From Polytrichum commune (taxonomy: Eukaryota > Streptophyta > Polytrichopsida > Polytrichales > Polytrichaceae): 64,000 nt of DNA. The DNA lies in NCBI GenBank assembly GCA_950295325.1, contig OX485803.1, positions 67,657,554 through 67,721,553 of the forward strand, given 5' to 3'. Below, piece by piece: positions 56,813 to 64,000 of the stretch; position 1 is the first letter of the stretch; each line of letters opens with the position of its first letter. The position numbers and the translations under genes were made by a program. The notes below the pieces were generated by a model. The model was not told the origin of the DNA and did not search any database. It was given only the letters and a program-made list of their open reading frames with translations.

Positions 56813-59710
56813 GCGACTGGTCTCTTTACTTATGTAGAAATCCTACTTTACATTTGTAGCAAGTCACAAGGAGCTGCTCTGCAAGCCCAGCTGGCACACA
56901 AGGACCACCGAGCTGAAAGTGAGCTGAAGTGGCCTAGTAACCAATCTACTTGGCAGCTAAGATTAAGTCTGCACCCTAGCAACAACCACGACGGCTGTGA
57001 TTGCAACGCGACGAGCCTCCTCAAATGTAGACGCACACCGCAGAAAGAACCTACTGAACCTAGTAGAATAGTGTCCATATTTTGAACACATAGTTCAATC
57101 TCGGAATTGGTGTCTCTGCTTAACTAGAAGCTTTGCCATATATACCACTTAAACACGAGGCGTCCAATCAAGGACAGAGATAGCATAAGGCCCACATTCC
57201 TGGGACTTGCTGCTCCTTTCGTTTCCAAAACCAAGTCGAGACTCTTTCTGTTTACTGGAACCTGTTCGCTTTTTGCCAATTCCGTACAAGGAGCTCAATA
57301 TATACACATAATGCAGTGATCCCGCAGTGATTTTTCACAAAATCCCAATTGGTTTTATCTAGGGTATATCCTAAGTTCGAAAGCTCGTCCTCTCAACTTT
57401 GCAAACAGACAAAACGTATGCATCCGGCTGGTGAGTTGATGCAGGTGGGTTTACCCAAGCTGTGGAAGGGGTCGTTCAGATTGGCTCTTAGTAGTTATAC
57501 CATCAAGAGAGAATTGAAAGGAAGTACTGGGATAGATTGAAGACTCGTTAAACTCTCTTTTCCCAAATGATACAAACTTCCAGACAGCCGTATACAAGAG
57601 TAACTTGACATTAGTCAACAAGGTGGAGTCCCTGATGAAAATTGGTTTAGTGCGGGAGAGCAACTCCAGTACGAATTTGGGAAGAGATGCACAAGGTGAT
57701 AGCTCAAGTGTCTCGGAGGAATGTTCGCCAGACTCAATCAAAGTAGGGACAGTGACCTTTTGAGTTCCTCACAAAACCTTTGTTTTCTACATTCATGGCG
57801 AGATATTGGATTTGAGGAAGTCATGGAATACATGGCGAGTCTGGGGTCTCTAAATAATCTATAATGTTTTGTTGAGAACACGGAATAATCTTCGGGGCCC
57901 CTTGATCTTTCTAGTGCACTGTGCAGATGGATATAAATCTGCACTCCAAAGATCAAGAGAAGGTACAGTTTGTCTGCAAAGCGTGGATTCATTAGTCACA
58001 TTGTTTCCATTTTTTCGAGGAACCCTGTATTCGGTTATCCAGGCATGCTGTGTCATGTGGACGCACCAGTACTACTGGTAATGGTGGAGTAATGGTGGAG
58101 GAGAATGGCGTAGCAATGGCCTAGCAACAAATTAAGGTTTGGGATGGTTGTTGTTGTGGTCGTGATTTACTTTCTTTGGTTCTATTTTAATGGAAAAGGC
58201 ATAATAAATGCTAGCACAACTATGATCATCTTCTAGCCCATCAACCCTATTATTTACTTTGCCTAGTCATTAGTCGATCATTTATAGGTGCTTAGGGTGG
58301 TTGTCCATGCTCATGTTGCATCACTAGAGAGTTTCGAGGTCAAAGTTCGAGGACAACGTTGGGGGACAACATTGGGGGATGCAACCACTTTAAAAGTACA
58401 ATCCAAGTCATTAAGGATAAGAATCATTTTAAATCCTTTTTGTCTCCAAAACCTAAGCCAATAATAAATTATGATTTAGGGTGAGTTTTTCATGTAAACC
58501 ACTCACCCACCAGAATCTAGTGGGAACAAGGGTAGATGTACTAGATTCTAGATAATACCAGTCAAATGTAGATGGAATATGATAGGGTAGGGTTCATATG
58601 TGCCAACGAGATAAAGTAGTGGGTGAGCAACCTACATGGGAAACTAACTCTTATCAACATGAGAACACCTCTAACTGACTATTATCTAGAATCTAGTAAG
58701 CAAGCGGCCTACATAAAAACTCATCATTAGAAGATGGACCCCACTATCAATCACAACCATAAGGATTTTTTTAATAAAAATTATGATTGTGGTTTATTTT
58801 GGTGGTTAACCACAACGACAACCACCTTTGTGAAGTGAATTAAACCCTTTCAAACATGACATGGACTCGTGTAGGACAAGGACCATAATTTTGGTCCAAT
58901 CCACATGTCCGGGAGTTTCCTAAAACACTATATTCAATAGTCAGAGACTTTGAATTTTAGTCTCAAAACGAAGTTCACTTATTATTTGGGATGTGTAAGG
59001 AACACCGTAAATATCGGGATCTTTGGAAATGATGAGAATATAATGTTTTACATATTCCTACATGAGGAATAGGCACGTTGCTAAATCTAGTAAATCCACC
59101 ATTTGCTCCACTGAATATCACGTTACAATCATGATTAAAACCTACACTAAACGCGTGAGCAAGGTTGAGTGAATGTGGTCCCAATACGTGATTAGTGGTT
59201 AACGGAGGGCTCAACACATCTCATGATGATGTCTTCCTCACACAATTCTTTCCAATATTCAATGAATTTGGATACAATTTTAACAATTTATGGCCCATTC
59301 CTCATGGGGTCACGTGTGCAAGGCTTTTGCTCCCCACCCAATAATATACATTTGTCATTTTTGACTTGGGGCCAAATGAATATCTCTTACTTATACGAGA
59401 AACGTTTTTTCATGAGCAAGCTCATGAGGGCCTGCTCATGGAACTAGGGTTGTTTATCCGCAACCTTAAATCCCCTTAACCCCCCCCCTTACACAAACCA
59501 AATTTTAATTTCTCTGCAAGTTATTTATTTATTTTTGTGTAAGGACATTTTATAAAGGCATTTTGAGCAACCCATAAAAAAATTGATTGTTTGTGAAATT
59601 CTTAGTGTTATGTAACTTTAATGTTTTTGTAAGATTGCTTACTTGATATCATTTCAATATAAGGGTCAAAACCTCTCTCTCCTCTCTCTCCCTCTCTCTC
59701 CTACATTTAT

Positions 59711-60190
59711 GGTATTTAGTGTCACGTACACTATTTGCAAAGCCTAAAGGTTTCAAAGTGTCACATCCGCTAATAGCCAATATGATACTCTTCGTCACAA
59801 TAAATAATTTTTTAAAGTAAAGAATGATTTATATTATGACATCAAGCGCAATACATCAGGATGCTTAAGATGATAGTCTTTTGTTCTAGTATGCAAGGGG
59901 AAGATATTATTGAGCATACCAGTCCTGAGTGTCAAGTGTTTACATTTTAGTATGCAAGAGGGAGAAATTTTTTAGCATACTAATGGCCAATGTCATTTGT
60001 GTACACTTTAGACAACTTGTAGACCATTGTGTAACATAGACATGCACCTCATAACATTATTGAACATACTCGTGCCAAGAGATTAGTAAGTGCACTTGAA
60101 CTCCAAGTGTCATGAGGTGACACTAATGATGTAGTTGTTGATCAATAATGTAATCTATCATACGCCTCAATATAGAGTAAGTGACACTAT
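59711..60190 (-). mobile_element. TIR MITE family A, copy 3 (inverted)
   Basis: This is the most complete copy. The plus strand starts GGTATTTAGTGTCACGTAC and ends GTAAGTGACACTAT. It aligns in reverse to copy 1 (CACTTTGAAACC, TATGATACT, GTGTAACATAGACATG on the plus strand). Internally, TAGTATGCAAG(G/A)GG(G/A)A is repeated twice. Confidence 0.8.
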
Positions 60191-60639
60191 TACGCATGCA
60201 CTAGAGGAAAACCTGTCCAAATGAACCCTGCAGGGTTGCACAAATAACAGTGGATGCGGTCACCGGTGGCTGGTGGTTGCCTATACTGGGTGCAGTCCTC
60301 ATGGCCAGGTCAAAAGCCGGGTGCTGGCTCCAATGTCGTTGTTTAGTGCCACCTGGGTTATGTATGGGTGGGGTTTGCCCGCTTCGGGTGATGCATACCC
60401 AATGTCGGTACACCTTCGCGGGTAGCAATTATTGGTGCATGGGTGCTGTCTATTGAACCCCTCCTTGGTTATGGTTCCCCGGGATGGGTATGCCTGGGGT
60501 GGGCGCCAGTCACCCGTTGTGGTTTGGGGCACCTCCGCCGTACCCGCATGAGGTTTACGAATCCGATGTTGCCATGTGGCTTCAACTGGTGGGGGTGGGG
60601 GTGGGATGTGTCACCCTCGTAGGGCATGGTCCACACTGC
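60191..60639. other. GC-richer intergenic DNA, no gene recognised
   Basis: Overlapping open frames on both strands reflect the composition; no domain is recognised. Confidence 0.35.
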
Positions 60640-60860
60640 TCCGCTTTGGTGACAGTTGGAGTGGCCGTTGGTATGTGTTTGGGGTGAATGTTGGCTGTTG
60701 GGTGACAGTTGAAGTGGCCGCTGGTATGTGTTTGGGGTGAAGGGTGGCTGTTGGGTGACAGTTGAAGTGGCCGCTGGTATGTGTTTGGGGTGAAGGGTGG
60801 CTGTTGGGTGACAGTTGAAGTGGCCGCTGGTATGTGTTTGGGGTGAAGGGTGGCTGTTGG
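60640..60860. repeat. 53-bp minisatellite, four copies
   Basis: GGTATGTGTTTGGGGTGAA recurs at 53-bp spacing (GTATGTG at 60671, 60724, 60777 and 60830), together with GGGTGACAGTTGAAGTGGCC. Because 53 is not a multiple of three, a minus-strand open frame through the array (60469-61011) reads the unit in a different frame each time, so that frame is unlikely to be a gene. Confidence 0.95.
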
Positions 60861-61389
60861 GTGCGCATGTACTTAGCAATGGGTCTGTGCTGGTTGTCTT
60901 CGGTGGGGTTTGGGTCATGTGTGTGTCACCAGGTTGGGTGCGGGTTGAGTTAGAGGGTTTGTAGTCGGGTTGGGTGGGTGTGGGGTATACCTGTGGTGGG
61001 TTCGGTGTCATCAGGGTGTCGTGGGGGTGTCGTTAGGGTGAGGGATGCGTGGAAGACATTATTTTATGTTTGATTTCAATGTTGGTGCTTATATTTAGGG
61101 CGTTGAATGTCGCATTTTAGTGGTGGTTGAATATGTTTCGAAGAATATTCAGGGATTTGGAATGTTTGCCAATGGGATAGCATTTATGTTAACAATGTGT
61201 TTTGATACAGGACAGCAAGATAAACATAAACCTGTACATGCACGTACAATAACTATTAGCAAGCCGATTTAATACAAGGTATGTACAAGCGTTTTCAAAT
61301 GGCCGTAGTTCCAAATAAACAAAACTCCAACCAGTGAACTGTGAACTCTAACGTCCAGTTTGTATTTGGGCAGTCAGTCACATTTTCAC

Positions 61390-61890
61390 CTACACCCTAT
61401 CGGACGGGCAGATCCAGTATGGTGCACTTGAATGGAATATCATGCCGTAGAACTCCACCGCATAGAAGGACATTTCTAGTGCTTCCCTCAACCCGTCCAG
61501 CTCCGACAATGTCAAATCCTCCAGCCTCGCCCGAAGTGTCCTCCGAGAAATCTGTGTAGTGACATGTCGACTTTTGGAGAACCACTTCAAATTCTCTTGA
61601 AATTGAGTAACGATATTGAATTCACGTGTCATAAATCTCCTGTTCAAGTCATTGGGCCACATCGCGCAGTCGTACTCGGCCAGACGTAGAGCATTGTATT
61701 CGGTGCTTTTGTCTACTACCGCTTTCCATGCTTTACACGTCAACCTCATGTTGTGCATTGCCTGCAATCAGAGCAAGGTGGTCGTTGTTGTTTCTGCACC
61801 CAGGTCCACTGTTGAGGCGCCTACCAACATGTTTGGAACCAACACCTCCAGCTGCACATCTTCATCTAGGTCCAATTGCAATGCCGCCAT
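61390..61890 (-). CDS. Short F-box-like protein (two exons)
   Basis: Exon 1 is 61825-61890 (MAALQLDLDEDVQLEVLVPN, then ML) with a TTG|GTAGG donor. Exon 2 is 61390-61761 after a GATTGCAG acceptor. Both are in phase 0 and give 145 residues. The joined N-terminus, with acidic residues before VQLEVL and then MRLTCKAWKAVVD, looks like an F-box helix bundle. The remainder (ALRLAEYDCAMWPNDLNRRF and on) is not a known domain. The intron would be only 63 bp, short but possible. The 5' side runs straight into a tandem array. A truncated F-box gene or pseudogene is the alternative. Confidence 0.45.
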
Positions 61891-61984
61891 CGTTTGGGAT
61901 TGGCAAGAGCGTTGGATAGCCAAAAACTTCACGCACCTGAATCCAGTGGAGGGCATCCACTGGATGGTATTAATTTATGCAAGG

Positions 61985-63270
61985 AGATACCATGCCCACA
62001 CATGCACATCGATGTGCCCATAATCCACACCAAAACATAAGGCCCCTGAACTCGCTTGAGGCATCACAAATTCATACTACCTTATGCAATGTAACGTGCC
62101 CACCCACACATGCACACATATCCACGCAGATTCCACTGCAAAACATAAGACCACTGGACTCGCTGGATACATCACAAATAGATACTACCTTGTGCAATAA
62201 AACTAACCCGCCTATGCATGCACATAAATCTGGCCACTATCCACACCAACATATAAACCAACCGAACTCACTGGAGGCATCAGAACAGGGTGATACTATC
62301 TTACTCAACAAAACAAACCCGCCCGCACATGCACAACACTTAGCCCATATTCCACTGCCCGGAACAATATTGGAGTGTGTATCCACTGCAGGCATCGGGG
62401 GATGATACTACCTCCTGCAATGGGATGGGCCGCCCACACATGCACATCAATCTGCCAAGATTCCACTGCAAAACATAAGGCAAGCGGACTCGCTGGTTGC
62501 ATCGCGGGATGTTATGCAGTCATTGGAGGCATCACAAATTGATATTGCCTTATGCAATAAAGCCAACCCGCCCACACGTGCACATAATTCTGACCATAAT
62601 CCACACCAAAACATACAGCAACCGATTTCAATGTAGGCATCACAGGCTGACACTATCTTCCTCAATAAAATAGACCCGCGCACGCATGCAAATAAATCAG
62701 CCCCCAATCCACACCAAAACATGAGGTGCTTGCAATCCCTGGATGCCTCGCAGACTGTTACTATCCGAACTATCCAACACATAAAGCATCCGAACTCTGT
62801 GGAGGCATCACAAGCCGGTACTATCTTGCTCAATAAAACTCACCCGCCCACACATGGCCAACACTTGGCCCAGTTTGCACTGCCAAAATATCGGGGCGAC
62901 CGAATCCACTGGAGGCATCCGAAGATGATACTCCCTCCTGCAATGAGATTGCCGGCCCACACATGCATGCACATCAATGTGCCCACAGTCTGCTGCAAAA
63001 CATATGTGAACTGAACTCGCTGGAGGCATCGCAGAATGACATTAACTCGCTGGAGGCATCACAAATAGATACTACATTATGCAATAAAACCATCCCGCCC
63101 GCACATGCACATAACTCTGTCCAGAATCCACACCAACATAGAAAGCAACCAATATCTCTGGAGGGATCACACGTCGATACCATCTTGCTCAATAAAACTA
63201 ACCCGCCCACAAATGCACATAAATCTGCCCACAATCCACACCAAAACATGAAGCAACAACCAGACCTTCA
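61985..63270. repeat. Tandem array, about 110-bp unit, eleven copies
   Basis: CACATGCAC-type motifs occur at 62001, 62110, 62218, 62329, 62440, 62578, 62686, 62854, 62967, 63105 and 63213. Most intervals are 108-113 bp, with longer ones of 138, 138 and 168. Units share AATCCACACCAAAACAT, GAACTCGCTGGAGGCATCAC and TATGCAATAAAAC. The array begins less than 100 bp upstream of the short F-box-like gene. Confidence 0.93.
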
Positions 63271-64000
63271 GGGATTATAGTATGCTCCCCCTGTGGTGTG
63301 TGGCCAACGCGGATACCATAACCTGCACACTTTGGAGAGTTGTGGACTCCCCTGGTTTGTGATCCTTCATGTATGTCACACCCACACCATTGAAATAGGC
63401 AACAACTGCCTCCTCATTTTACTAGCACAACCCCTCTCTTGCATATACCGACCAAGCACATTGTGTTATATCATCATACAATATAGATCATAGCTTCCAT
63501 CATTGGCAGAGATTTTATTCTACTAACATTTGCGATTCGACAAGATAGAACATTATGTGCTTGGTTGCACTCCATGTTCCCGTCTTGTCCCATATGCACT
63601 GCATAAATGGTGGGTGCCATTGTTTCATTGGGGGAACCTGCATGGTATTATGATGGGAAAGACAATATCTATTTTCATTATGAACACCATCATCCATGGG
63701 GATATGATAACAACAATCCCTTCCAACAGAGTACTGTTATCGATGGCCGGCTTGTTGCCACCTGCAAGTACAATGAACAAACCCATTAGTAAGAGTGGGA
63801 ACTTTTAGATCAATCATGGTCCATTGTTACTAGTTTGGCTCTTCTGCCAAAGGGTCGGGTGATTCAAGCACCACTGCTTCCTGTGTGTTTTTTGCAGTTG
63901 TGGGTACATCGAACTCCATTGGGCTCATGTTTCTTGGAGTGCTTCCCAATTCATCCTCCATTTAAATAAGAATTTTTGTGGCGTGGACAAGCACTCTAAA
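63271..64000. other. Right end of window, no gene recognised
   Basis: A frame at 63607-63789 (GEPAWYYDGKDNIYFHYEHH...) has protein-like composition but no known motif and starts without ATG. It could be an exon of a gene that continues beyond the window. Confidence 0.3.

Larger units (their letters stand above)
52268..59710. other. Long intergenic stretch, no gene recognised
   Basis: About 7.4 kb, very AT-rich from 52300 to 55550. It contains a TA run at 55551-55568, a fragment near 55640-55675 related to MITE family C (CTTGAGGGCCCGTGACCAC), and CT-rich repeats at 59672-59701. The part from 55850 to 58100 is richer in GC and could be transcribed, but frames such as 57349-57540 carry stops and no known motif. 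Confidence 0.4.

Noticed and set aside
57349-58081. Possible pseudogene with residues such as LHSWRDIGFEEVMEYM
   Set aside because: It needs several stops ignored and no family could be recognised.
60469-61011. Thr/Pro/His-rich protein of 180 codons on the minus strand
   Set aside because: Most of it is the 53-bp minisatellite read in three successive frames, so it is an artefact of the repeat.
62447-63249. Cys/Trp-rich repeat protein on the minus strand
   Set aside because: It is produced by the 110-bp array; frames are broken at irregular units and no start or splice pattern is convincing.
61985-63270. CRISPR-like spacing of repeats
   Set aside because: The whole unit is repeated, not short repeats with unique spacers, and the window is plant nuclear DNA.

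Overview
This window looks like nuclear DNA of a land plant, possibly not a flowering plant. The protein genes are interrupted by GT-AG introns. Four snoRNA guides are antisense to rRNA segments, one of which I recall as plant-type 25S sequence. Telo-box motifs (TTAGGGTTT / AAACCCTAA) sit in probable promoters, and the LTR element is a Ty3/gypsy chromovirus. Much of the window is repeat-derived or has no recognisable gene. I cannot name the species.

Layout. 1-6.1 kb: a decayed chromovirus (polyprotein broken by six in-frame stops, 3' LTR present) split by a younger 1,525-bp TG...CA insertion with a perfect 5-bp target duplication. 6.1-6.4 kb: a small inverted-repeat element holding four 41-bp repeats. 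7.35-9.4 kb: a TATA box and telo-box followed by a cluster of at least six C/D snoRNAs (18S and 25S methylation guides), expanded by tandem duplication and containing decayed copies. 10.5-26 kb is the gene-dense part: MED7 (minus, 4 exons), a 52-residue one-helix protein (plus, 2 exons), 3-hydroxybutyryl-CoA dehydrogenase (minus, 4 exons), a mitochondrial-type rhomboid protease (plus) and an ATP10-type ATP synthase assembly factor (minus).

26-64 kb is gene-poor. It holds two long paralogous F-box/kelch-like genes (30.6-34.3 kb and 48.6-50.4 kb, minus), a short F-box-like gene (61.4-61.9 kb, minus), two LINE remnants, several non-autonomous DNA transposon families (hAT, PIF/Harbinger-like and one unassigned) and several tandem arrays.

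The most striking theme is local tandem duplication. Copies of about 180-245 bp occur in or beside nearly every transcription unit: the snoRNA cluster, HADH intron 1, the rhomboid 3' side, both ends of ATP10, and intron 1 of the first F-box gene, where the duplication copied the 3' splice site. Shorter arrays (41, 46, 53, 85 and about 110 bp) occur elsewhere. Functionally the genes are unrelated housekeeping loci: rRNA modification, Mediator, fatty or branched-chain acyl oxidation, mitochondrial proteolysis, ATP synthase assembly and ubiquitin ligase adaptors.
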